From Chromera velia (taxonomy: Eukaryota > Sar > Chromeraceae), in contig JAHBMJ010004247.1 in assembly GCA_018398765.1 (NCBI GenBank), forward strand, positions 60,001 to 80,000: DNA of 20,000 nt, written 5' to 3'. The notes below the pieces were generated by a model. That model did no database searches. It was not told the origin of the DNA and saw only the letters and a list, made by a program, of their open reading frames with translations. The position numbers and the translations under genes were made by a program. Shown piece after piece: positions 1 through 9,171 of this stretch; positions within the stretch are counted from its first letter, which is position 1; every line of letters begins with the position of its first letter.

Positions 1-1242
1 CATCAAGAAAGAAAATCAGAATAGGCAAAGATTTGTCCCTTCGCCAAACTAGCTCTGTACTACCAGACTGTAAGCTGCGTACGGTACTAGAGGCTCAGTT
101 ACGATAAGTGTAGATCGTAGGCAGACTTACATTAAAGTATGACTTAGCAGAGTCAATCTGTTGATCCACTATTCAGACCAGCCAACACCACGATCGAGAG
201 ACTAGCACAGAACAACTTTCACACGCAAGGTCAGACGTCACTTTATTCAGACTGAGCGCACGTGGCGTTGCAAGGTCAGCAGCGGCCCTAACGTGATGCA
301 ACACTCGTGACAGGCCCACAGCCAAGCTGCTTAACTCCACATTCTGTCTGACCACTTTCTCTCCAAACGTCTCCGGTACTGACACCCAGTTGTCATCATT
401 AAAAATCCCACCTAGCTTTTCTCTAACATACTGCCATCTGCCCCACGAATCCACAATCCTCAGCGGCTCAGACTGTACATGAGGTACACTCACTGCAGTG
501 GCTACGGACCTTACAGCCGTCTCAGGCTCTCTACAGCTCACTCACTTTCCGTGCTTTCTGGGGCAAGTGCGCACCCCATTCAACTCTCGCTCCCACTGTC
601 GCTGTTACTTCCGGTAGCGGTGGTCATGGTCTCTCTCAGACCGTCCCTTATGCTCCTGGCTTCAATTTCCGTCCACCAGGCTCACAGCGACCATCCCAAT
701 ACTCTCTTCCTTCACAGGCTCCAATGGGACAGTCAAACGATGCTCTGCCCTTCGAACCTGACACAACTCCCTCTGTTTTGCTACGATCATAGCTTCTGCT
801 TGCTTGGCATGACAGTTCCGAACAATCTGGTATATTCCCTTCACTTCCGGAGAAAGATCACTAGGGATGTCAGTCTGCACACTGACTCTGCTGGCGAGGC
901 GGTCTGCTTGGTGTAGTTCTGAGTACCGTACCAGCTGCAAGCAGATGATTACTTGTGACCTTCTAGAATGGGAAATTCTCTCTGTCCTATTGTGCTCTAG
1001 TCATACGTCGACTTCTCCTTGTCTTCTTCCTTCCTTCTTTCCAAAACGTCACCACTGACGGTGCCTCAGTCTGATAGATTGCTTTGAGTTCCACCTCAGA
1101 CACAGATTCCTCCTTCTTTCTCACTCCACCTCCCAACAACATCACCAGCTCCTCCGCCACTGTAAAAATTTTTCTAAAAACATCATGTCTGTTCCTTGCA
1201 GCGTCCACCACTAATACATGGCGAAGCTCGTCCACTCGATCG

Positions 1243-1268
1243 ATAAGCAACTAAGCCTAGATAAGCAA
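1243..1268. mobile_element. Probable transposon excision footprint
   Basis: The 8-mer ATAAGCAA occurs at 1243-1250 and 1261-1268. The ten bases between them are CTAAGCCTAG. These read as the two terminal 5-mers (CTAAG and CCTAG) of the inverted-repeat family found at 10601-13878, joined head to head. This is what is expected if an element with an 8-bp target duplication was cut out and left its end bases. Confidence 0.6.
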
Positions 1269-1735
1269 CGCAACTTTCTCAAACATTTCTAAAATTTCTC
1301 TACTCATGATAAACAAAACGACTCAGCATAATTTTTAACGAGTATCTGACTGTTTCTACATATTTTTCGACACTGTGAGCAGCGAACCGTGTAGTCGGTT
1401 TAACTGTATCATCAACAGTGGTGATTTGGGTTCAACAGAAACTTTCAGCGATGGTCTACAATCCTTGCTGTCAGTAACTGTGAACGTCCACATAGCCGTG
1501 GTCGATCCTGCTCTACTAACCAAACTATCAGCTTTGTACGGGGCTCTAGAGTATAATGGGGCTCTTAAGGATTCTTAGGGAAGGAGGTTGTCAATGTCCT
1601 GTTATTCAATGTTAGTCTGCTAATAGCAAACGACCTCGACACATAATTTAGACCATGCAATTGCTGTGCGCGCACGCTCTCTTTGATCACTGGCATAATT
1701 CAGTCTGTCGCGCGCGTTCCGCCATGTTTGCTGCC

Positions 1736-1753
1736 GCCACGCCTCTTCGTGGC
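1736..1753. repeat. Perfect dyad, 6-bp stem
   Basis: GCCACG and CGTGGC flank a 6-base loop. The 9-mer GGCGCGCCC overlaps its right arm (1751-1759) and recurs at 1964-1972 beside a second dyad. Confidence 0.5.
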
Positions 1754-1939
1754 GCGCCCAAGTGTAAGGCTCGAGTATTCAGTTAGACCGTTTTCTATCA
1801 TTCGATCCCATAGCCGTCTCCTTTGAGCAACACCTTTGGGAGCGTTAATCTCTCAAAATTTTTCACTATTTTTTCTTCTGTTTTGAGTTGGCAACAATCT
1901 CTTGAGCTTCTGAACTCCTTTCTACAGCCTGATCACTGT

Positions 1940-2100
1940 GTGTAGGTATGCGCCGCACTGTGCGGCGCGCCCGTGTCCGGGGCCCTGCAACCGCGCCGGC
2001 CCGGCGGGCGGCCTGCCGTGGGTCGCACATGCGCGGGCCGGTCGGATGCACCGATGCATGCACCGAAGAATCACCGCGAAGATGTCGACGTCTCCGCGTA
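1940..2100. promoter_or_regulatory. GC-rich block with a perfect 8-bp dyad upstream of the HPF-cupin gene
   Basis: This block is much richer in G+C and CpG than its surroundings and lies 220-380 bases before ATG 2324. It holds a perfect inverted repeat, GCGCCGCA/TGCGGCGC with a 3-base loop (1950-1968), and a repeated GATGCACC/GATGCATGCACC motif (about 2044-2064). A promoter or 5' UTR role is inferred from position only; no TATA box is evident. Confidence 0.3.
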
Positions 2101-2323
2101 GCTGGCTGAAACAGGATCAAAGATGATGAAGTCTTCTGGTGAGTTAGGGGTGACTTTAATGTATCAAAAAGAATCAAATTGCTCCAGAGTGTCTTCTACA
2201 CCGAGCAGGTCATCCAAGTCCGAGTGAAGGTGCCGTAGCGCTTCGTCTTGACTGTCAATAAGCCACGTGCAGAGCCGTCTTTTTGCGACAACACTTCGAC
2301 ACCATCTTTCTGTAGTTTGGAAC

Positions 2324-2457
2324 ATGCGACAGCTATCGCTCTCTCTTTTACCTTTTTTGCTTGTGCAAGCAGTCCACAGCATACGCTTTACGAGGCGGTG
2401 GGCCGCCTACACAGTCGAACCGCTTGCAAAGTCCTCCGTGGACAAGAATATTTATAG
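2324..2457 (+). other. Exon 1: bipartite plastid-targeting leader
   Basis: This exon encodes a short n-region with Arg, a hydrophobic core (LSLLPFLLVQAV) and a plausible cleavage site after AVHS. An Arg/Lys-containing stretch poor in acidic residues follows. It ends at a strong donor (AG/GTGAGT) with two bases left over; exon 2 supplies the third to make an Arg codon. The exon carries only the leader, which is common when targeting sequences are acquired by exon addition. Secretory targeting alone is the alternative reading. Confidence 0.7.
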
Positions 2458-4576
2458 GTGAGTGCTTTGGCTTCTCTTCCTTTGTCGGTGCATCGTTCGA
2501 ACCTCACAGCTATGCTCAGATACGTGTACTAGAGGCTAAAGGGTGGACATGAAAAATGCGTGCGGACGGTCGACATGGACTACCGGGAGCCAGATCGCTG
2601 ATGCAGACCCCAAAGGTAGACAGAGCCTCCAACCAAGCACATGTTGTCTTGCCCCGTCTTCTCTTCCTTCCTTCCTTCCTTCAGAGTCTTCTTCCGTCTG
2701 TACGACAAGAGCGGGGAGCTGAAGCCCGTCTCAGAGCAGATCTTTCAGAAGAAGAAGAACGTCGGCTGGGAGGAATTCGAGGATGTCAGTCAGGCAGGCA
2801 GGCAGGAGGACAGACTGAAAGTTCCAAATCGGGAGCGTGAATCCAATGTTGAGGATTTCTTCAGACTGTTCCTACTTTGATTCCTGCTCGGTTCCGTTTT
2901 CGCAGTGCTCGCTTTCTGTGCAGGCATCACTGAAAAGTTGACGGGCGCGATGAATTAATGCACGGGTCCCTCAGAACAGAATAGATCAGAATGTCTGTGT
3001 GTGCTTCTGATTCCTGCATGCTTGTATGCATACCTACATGCATCCAATGATTTGTTCTCAGCGTTTTGCCTCCCTGGAGGCCAGCAAGGCCTACGAGGAC
3101 CCCGAGAATCTCGAGATCCCCCAGGGGATGGAGATCATCGAGGCGAAGGAAATCAACGAAGCTGTGGCAGAGACGCCAGACAAAGAGACCATCGCGGCCC
3201 TCTGGAAGGCCCTTGCTGGTCTGTCAGTCAGCCAGGGAGGCAGGGAGGGGACCTGTGCAGTCAGGAAATCGTAAAGGCGGGTAGGCGGGGAGGGAGGCAA
3301 CTCAGTGAAGGGACAGTGGTAGGACATGTAGGAAAGACGCACATGCGTATCAGCACACACATTTTGAAAAGAGGCAGGCAGACGGCTAACGCACTGACTC
3401 GTTTCTTCTTCTTCTTCGCCTGAATGAATCTTCCTTTCTCTGCTGCCGTTTCCTTTTCGCAGCACAGGGGGGAGAGAACGCTCGTCTGCCTGCTTGTTCT
3501 GCGAACCTTCAGTGTAATCCATGCATGCAGTGAATGATGGATCCATGCAGTGAGGAATGGCTCTCTCGCTCGTACACCCCTCTCCTCCCCTATATGTGCG
3601 CGCGCGTGTGTGTGTGTGTATGTATGTATGTACGTATGTATGTATGCAGAGGACAACGAAATTCTTTTGAGGGAGGATTTCGAGAAGATGCAGAGGCAGT
3701 GGTCTGGAAAGAGTGAGTGAGTGAATGACCTGATACAAAAAGCAGGAGCCTGGACATGTTTTTTTTGTTCTGTTCGACCGTTTGTCTTGCCCTGAAACCT
3801 TCTGACCGCACGAACGTGCCGAATCTGCCGCTTTATTATTCTTGAGGCGGCCTCTCTTTCCTACACCACGCTTCTCTCCCAAACACTTCTTTGGCTCCCT
3901 CTCTTTACCTCCTCATGAGTCACATGCGTGTCACTGTGATTAGCCATGAGCAGGGAGGGCGTGTGGCGCATCCGGCAACTGAATACAGCACGTCCGTGGC
4001 TCGGAATCGTTTTTTCTTTCCGTAAAAGACCCCCCTCCCCTGCCGCACCTCCTCTGTTTCTGCTGATCCATTCATTCCTTTCCTTGGGTCGGTTGCGATG
4101 AAAGGAACGGAGCAAAAATAGGACCGGGCTGTTCTTATCCTCATCTGCGTCCTCTCACAGTTCGCGAGCCTTTAATTTCTCGCGAGCTTCTTGATATCTA
4201 TCTGTGCGCATTTCTGTAACTCTGTGAAGTCGGGCATCACATCCCTTTCTTTTTTGCAACCTGTTCTTCTCACATGTGCGTGTGTGCAGGCCTCGTTCAG
4301 TTCAGCGAGAAGTTTTCGGAGTCTCTGAAGGGCCCGACGGACGTCATGCAGGCAGAGGAAGAGGAGAAAAGACTCTCTGTCAAAATGATGGGCAAAAACC
4401 TCCCTCAGGTCGGTACTGTTGTGAGGGAGGGAGGGAAGGAGGGAGGGAGGAAACGACGACATGGCTTTTCCTTCCTGACTGGTGCAGTCTTTCTTGCAGG
4501 GCTGAACTGCAACGAATGGACTCACACAGACACAGAAACAAGGATACGCTCACGCAGACACTCGCACACACACTCG

Positions 4577-4642
<66 letters not shown>

Positions 4643-6890
4643 CGGACATGCAGCGACGCTAGCAAGGAGCAGAAGTGCCACATGGGTAAAAAAAAAATCG
4701 AGCTCTTGAGAATCCGACGAGAGACAGAGAGAGCCCTCCCTGCGAACAGTCGGCTTTTTTGGTTTGACTTGATGCTTATCTGGTCGATGTTTTCCTCCCA
4801 GTTTTCATTTCTCTCCCCCTAAATCGAATGCGCGTTTCCTCGACTGACCCCATTACGCTAAATCCTTGTCTCTCTCTCTCTCTGTAAGGGCGCGCGCGCG
4901 TGTCTGTGCGTGTGTATGTGTGTGTGTGTACGTACGTATGTATGTATGTGTGTATGTGTGTGCGTGTGTTCGTCGTGTGCATGCGTGTGTTTGTACGCAG
5001 AGTGAATTTGTGGCGTTGGAGCGTTACGTGGTCAAGAAAATTGGGCACATCATTGACCTCCACTCGAATTGGCTCAGCCAGGTAGGAGACAGGGAGGGGA
5101 GGCATGGATGGATATGCAGCGATGTTCCCTCCCTGTATGACAGACACAAGCTGTTGAAGAAAAAGCAACCAACCAACCGTGTGTTCCCTCTGTCTGTCCT
5201 CTTCTCGGAGGAAGGATGCAAAGCAGGACTTGGACATACATCCTGGAGGGGCTGTGTAACAGATTCGCGTAACATCTCTCGTGCACCTAGACAGCGCGGT
5301 GGAGACTGGAGAGATCCACTCTCTCCTCTCATCGTGTTCGTTTTTTTCTTTCTTGTCAGGTGTCCTTCTTTCCTTTCTTCCTTCCTGTCTTCCATCTGGT
5401 TGATACCCTTTCCTCTTTCGTCGACTGAAGCGCATGTCGCAGGATCCTCTCTCACTTCTCCTCCCTCTCTTTTCCTTTCATTCTCTGTCGGGTGAGTAGG
5501 ATGTCGGATGGGGGCACATAATTACGGAAGGAAGGAAGTTTCCCATTGCTTCCCTTCGTTTCCCTTCCCTTTGCTTCCCTTCCCTTCCGTTGTCTTCTCC
5601 TGCGAGCTGCTGGATAGGCAGATAGCTTGAGGACGGTTGTTTGGCCAGCTGGTTGGTTGGCCCTTGATTGATTGATTGACTGACTGAAGGAATGATGGAT
5701 CGGATGATTGCAGGTGAAGGTGACCCTAGATGCCGAGAAGGAGCGTCACAAGAAGGAGCCCTTCTCCTGCACTGTTGTGGGAGTCCCCAGAGGAAAGGGC
5801 GGATTGAGAAGGGCACTGGAGGTGGGTCGGTCAGCAGAGTTGCATCGTTGTCATCATATTGGAGGATAGTGGAAATGCGTCGTTGTCATCATATTGGAGA
5901 ATAGTGGAAATGCGTCGTTGCTCGAGGATGGACGCGAAAAGGCAGACGGCAGGAATCAAGCAGACGGGTATTGTAAGTTGGTTCGTGGACTGGATGGTTC
6001 ATTCCATTTGAGGTGTGTACAGCCTGACCTCATTGATTTCATTTTGCCTGTGCACGTTGAAGTTGGGATTACTTTGTGATCATGACGTCGGCCCCGCCCC
6101 GTCTTTTTCTCTTGTGTCTTTCTTCATGCATTTGTTTACCTTCCTTCGGCTCTCGACATGTTTTTTCCTGCATATGGTTTTGCTCTCCCCCTCAGGTCAA
6201 AAAAACGGGAGAGTCGCTGTACGCAGCTGTCGACTTTGTCGAGTCTGCTTTCGGCCGCGTGTGTGCAAACTACAAGGTAGGGTGTGTGTGTGCGTGTGAG
6301 TGAGTGCAACCACACCGACCATGCACGCGCACAAGCTAAAGGCGGGCTTCTGAGCGAGAAGAGAAAGCAGTGACTGAGAAGGGCGGAGTGGTTGTTTGCA
6401 TGCTCTGCACGTGAAGAGTCTGTTTGGTCTTGTGGCCTGGGTCTGGAGAAATTGAGAGTCGCGTAACTGCCATGATTTCAATAAGGTCATTCCGCTCCTC
6501 GATTTTCTTTCTAAACCCACTTGCCTGTCTCCTATCAGGCCAAGTGCATTCACGATCCGCTGTCCGTCAGACAGACACAATTATGTGGTGGACTTGGAGG
6601 GAGTTAGAGGCAGAAATTCGATCGTTGACTGGCTGGCTGACCGACCGAGAGGCTCCCTCTCTTCGTTCCAACTCCCATCCGCCCGTAGCTATTGATAGGA
6701 TGGCTGACCCTTTCTGTCTCACGACCGCCCTTCACCGCACGCAGTCTTCTCCTTGCAGAGAAAAAAATTCAGTGTGCGAGTATGCTTTCACGCATGCTCT
6801 GGTGGCTCTGAATGCCGAGGCAAGACAGTACTGTCCGACGACTTTCCTCCCCCGTGTCTGTATGTGTGCGTGTGTGTCTGTATGTGTGTG

Positions 6891-6922
<32 letters not shown>

Positions 6923-7115
6923 CGTGTGTGTNGAATTGTTGGAAAGAGCTCAAGGTCGGACGGTCAGAAAAACAACTGGAACACAGAGAGACTGACATAC
7001 ATTTTTGATTTTTTTCTTTCAAGGCAGACAGAGAGACAGACCAGAAAGAGAAGGGGAAAGAAAGAAAGAAAGGAAAGAAAGAAAGAAAAAAGGAAAACAC
7101 TTCTGTGTGATGTAC

Positions 7116-7156
<41 letters not shown>

Positions 7157-7936
7157 TGTGCATCGCTTCGCACACAATCATTTCACCTTCATGAGATGAC
7201 ATGCAGAGCTGGGTCTTGAGGCATCAGCCATTCCTGAGGTGACTGGCCTGGCGTGCGGCGTCGTGTGTGCGCCTAGTCTTCCCGACTCGGTGGTAGAGGA
7301 GCTGGGAGCGTTGAACTGGGCAGAGGACAAAGGAGAAGCGGGAGAGACGAAGGAAGTCGCGATGGAGTCAACGGAGATGACGCTCATCACTTATGGTCAG
7401 TTGGTTCATTGTTCTTGTGGGCGTCTTTCCTCGTTGCTTCTCTCTCTCTCTCTCTGTGTGTGTCTGTCTGTCTGTCTGTCTCTGTCTCTACTCTCGCTCG
7501 TGCAGTCAGACAGACGGGCGATGCAGATCAATCGATGGATGGATTGATGAATGCGTGCAGACCTAGGGACGAGGGACAGAACCGAAGCCGCTCCACACTT
7601 TGCACCCACCCACTTTGTTGGACTGCCTACATTGCAGTAGCATCCGCCTGACTGAGTGTTGAGTGCGTCTGCCATCGGAGTCATTTCGTGTGTTCTCTCG
7701 CGCACTCTCTCTCCCCCTCCCGCACACTCACTCACTCTATCTCTCTATCTTTCTATCTATCTATGTACCCCTTCTGCTTTGACCATGCAGGCACCCTGAA
7801 GGTGGATGTGCCGGTGACTGGGGAGTCTCTCACTCTGGCTGCAGGGGACCTCGCGACATTCCCCCGAGGCCTGGCTGTGGTTTTCTCTGCAGGGGAGGAG
7901 GGGATGGAGAGGCGGTTGAGGAATATCGAGGACTGA
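2324..7936 (+). CDS. Plastid-targeted HPF/RaiA (S30AE) domain protein with C-terminal cupin_3-like domain
   Basis: Spliced gene, about 406 aa. Exons: 2324-2457, 2685-2784, 3062-3218, 3650-3712, 4290-4408, 5001-5081, 5714-5821, 6196-6276, a tentative one at 6759-6801, 7207-7395 and 7791-7936 (TGA). All other junctions are GT-AG and keep the frame. Residues 1-19 (MRQLSLSLLPFLLVQAVHS) form a signal peptide; a basic stretch (IRFTRRWAAY...) follows, as in bipartite leaders for complex plastids. ATG 2324 is the first in-frame ATG. Residues about 60-177 are charged and helical. Residues about 178-284 match the HPF/RaiA fold: LSVKMMGKN, ALERYVVKKI, VKVTLDAEKERHK, ESLYAAVDFV, ending NYK. This family binds the small ribosomal subunit and silences or dimerises ribosomes; plant PSRP1 is the plastid form. 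Residues about 313-406 match cupin_3: EELGALNW, then GDLATFPRG. The long-HPF C-terminal dimerisation domain is not seen. The inferred site of action is the plastid stroma. The weak point is the HPF-cupin junction. Confidence 0.8.
3601..3646 (+). repeat. GT/TATG microsatellite ending at a 3' splice site
   Basis: Alternating GT passes into repeated GTAT units and ends 3 bases before exon 4 (3650), where a pyrimidine tract would be expected. Confidence 0.85.
4584..4642 (+). repeat. (CA)n-(GA)n compound microsatellite in intron 5
   Basis: About 18 CA units are followed directly by about 11 GA units. It lies mid-intron, away from splice sites. Confidence 0.9.
4888..4998 (+). repeat. TG-rich tract running into the exon 6 acceptor
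   Basis: Over 100 bases of TG, TATG and CGTG units lead into TTTGTACGCAG just before exon 6 (5001). Confidence 0.85.
5842..5920 (+). repeat. 35-bp minisatellite, about 2.3 copies, in intron 7
   Basis: Units at 5842-5876 and 5877-5911 differ at two positions; a partial third copy follows. The unit starts GCRTCGTTGTCATCATATTG. No coding role is apparent. Confidence 0.85.
6759..6801 (+). other. Tentative exon 9 joining the HPF and cupin parts
   Basis: Exon 8 ends in phase 0 (NYK) and exon 10 needs one incoming base, so the linking exon must be 3n+1 bases long. A good acceptor (TTCTCCTTGCAG) precedes 6759, and the frame opens with Arg-Lys-Lys-Phe, a natural continuation of the basic HPF end. 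Donor GT at 6802 gives 43 bases; GT at 6772 would give 13. Both donors are weak. Reading on from exon 8 without splicing reaches a stop at 6301-6303, so a separate short HPF gene or isoform is possible. Confidence 0.3.
6854..6931 (+). repeat. (TG)n microsatellite adjoining an unresolved base
   Basis: A long TG tract with occasional C ends at an N at 6932, the only ambiguous base in the window. Tract length, and the sequence near the uncertain exon 9/intron 9, may therefore be misassembled. Confidence 0.9.
7116..7161 (+). repeat. (TG)n tract about 45 bases before the exon 10 acceptor
   Basis: Nearly pure TG on the sense strand, preceded by a GAAA-rich purine tract (about 7055-7092). Confidence 0.9.
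7438..7493 (+). repeat. (CT)n / (TGTC)n compound microsatellite in intron 10
   Basis: CT units pass into TGTC units. A further short TCTA array lies at about 7737-7764, close to the exon 11 acceptor. Confidence 0.8.
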
Positions 7937-8014
7937 GTGAGTGAGTGAGTGTTTGACTGCCTGCCTCGCAGAGTCTGGTCTGTCAAGGAGAAATGAATGG
8001 ACCAGAAAAGCGAA

Positions 8015-8020
8015 AATAAA
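8015..8020 (+). promoter_or_regulatory. Candidate polyadenylation signal AATAAA
   Basis: AATAAA lies 78 bases after the TGA of the HPF-cupin gene, a normal distance for a short 3' UTR. The use of this hexamer in this organism is assumed. Confidence 0.4.
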
Positions 8021-8219
8021 AGGCAGCGGCGACTGATTCTTGTGTTTACTGAAAGCCAGAGAGACAAGAGAGACAGAGACAGGAAGATCTTGGGGAGGGG
8101 AGGGGAGGGGAGGAGGAATGGTCTATCGAAGAGAGGGAAGGAACCTTGAGGGAAGACAAAAAGGACAACGAATGAAGAGAAAAACTCTGTGTCTGTGTTT
8201 GTCTGATCGTCTGCGTCGT

Positions 8220-8293
8220 GTGTCTTTTTGACACGCCTCGCGGCAGCCGTGTGGAGCAAAGAAAGCATCGTGTGTGCGTGTCTTTTTTGACAC
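8220..8293 (+). repeat. Twin near-identical stem-loops in direct repeat
   Basis: GTGTC-T5-GACAC (8220-8234) and GTGTC-T6-GACAC (8278-8293) are two perfect 5-bp hairpins with U-rich loops. Similar flanks follow each (GCC...GTGTGG and CTGC...GTGTCGG). They lie about 200-260 bases past the polyA signal. Confidence 0.6.
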
Positions 8294-8620
8294 CTGCACG
8301 AAGCTGTGTCGGCCCTGCAGGTTCGGCATGGCATGAGATTCGCTTGGAGGGTGCAGCAGGGAGACGGAAGGAATTCATTTGAATAGGAGCCGGACAAAAG
8401 GGAACGGAGAGGATGGCATTGTACTTCGTCTTTGCACGTTAATGAATGGATGTCAACATGCCATTGCTGTTAGGCAGGGAGAAGCGAAGTGCTTACAAGA
8501 TAGACAGATAGACGGAAAGGCAAGCGCTTCAGAAAGGAAGTAGAGAGATTTGGTCTTCTTCGATCCAGTGATTGACTTTGAATAATGTAAACTAATTAAC
8601 TCAGCACTCAGACCTCACAG

Positions 8621-8670
8621 CCACACACACACACACACACACACATACACACACACACACACACACACAT
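8621..8670 (+). repeat. (CA)n microsatellite
   Basis: About 24 CA units with one TA interruption. Any open frame across it (Thr-His or Val-Cys) is an artefact. Confidence 0.9.
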
Positions 8671-9122
8671 CTACAGATACAGGCAGGGACCATACGTGGT
8701 GCAGATTTACGCCACGAAAGTCAAATGTGATTATTTGGTGACGGGTGCCTGCATCTATGCTGTGCGTCTCTGTCGCTTTCTTTCCTCCTTGTCCCTCCAC
8801 CTCTATACTTCCTTTCTGCGTCGGTGCTCTCCCTTTCCTTCCTTCCTTTTGTGGGAGGGAACCTCGAGGAGACTCCAGTTTCCTCTGCGAGTTTAGAACG
8901 AAGAGCGCGGGTGAGCACAAAAAGAAAGACAAGAGGACAGAAGGAACATCGTTGGCCGGAGATTGGATGGTTTGAAAGGGAAACAGAGGGGGGGAGGGGA
9001 GAAAAAGATTCAGTCTCTGTCTCTCTTTCCGTCTCCGTCTCTGATTGGCTCCAAAGCGAGCTTCCTTCCTTCCTCTCTGTCTAGCATCCTTTCTTTCCCT
9101 CTCATTCATTCTCTTTCCCTGT

Positions 9123-9171
9123 ATGTGTGTGTGTGTGTGTGTGTGGGTGGGTGGGTGGGTGGGTGGGTGTG
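9123..9171 (+). repeat. (TG)n(GGTG)n compound microsatellite
   Basis: TG units change into tandem GGTG units and back to TG. Confidence 0.9.

Larger units (their letters stand above)
1..2323. other. No confirmed gene; broken coding-like stretches on the minus strand
   Basis: Minus-strand open stretches at 987-1250, 662-940 and 173-541 have ordinary protein-like composition rather than low complexity. The last two share a frame but are separated by in-frame stops, and the first is in another frame. I recognise no domain. They may be a decayed mobile element or gene, or exons I cannot join. From 1260 to 1370 the DNA turns AT-rich. Nothing supports an RNA gene. Confidence 0.35.

Noticed and set aside
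2164-2382. Minus-strand 72-codon frame opposite the leader exon
   Set aside because: Composition is protein-like, but it overlaps exon 1, has no recognisable domain and no supporting splice partners.
2485-2510. GTTCGAAC resembling a tRNA T-loop
   Set aside because: No acceptor stem or anticodon arm can be drawn around it.
3091-3882. Minus-strand open frame of 263 codons
   Set aside because: It runs antisense through exons 3-4 and a TG microsatellite (His-Thr repeats) and has no domain; the plus-strand exons explain the DNA.
4776-5495. Open frames of about 200 codons on both strands
   Set aside because: They are composed largely of TG/CA repeat translation (Cys-Val, Thr-His) and overlap the real exon 6 in other frames.
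6540-6620. Candidate linking exon after CTATCAG
   Set aside because: In the required phase it meets a stop after about 22 codons and has no good donor before that.
7024-7104. Lys/Glu/Arg-rich candidate exon after a TTTCTTTCAAG acceptor
   Set aside because: The sequence is a GAAA purine repeat, its length does not give the phase needed by exon 10, and the only donor of the right phase lies after an in-frame stop.
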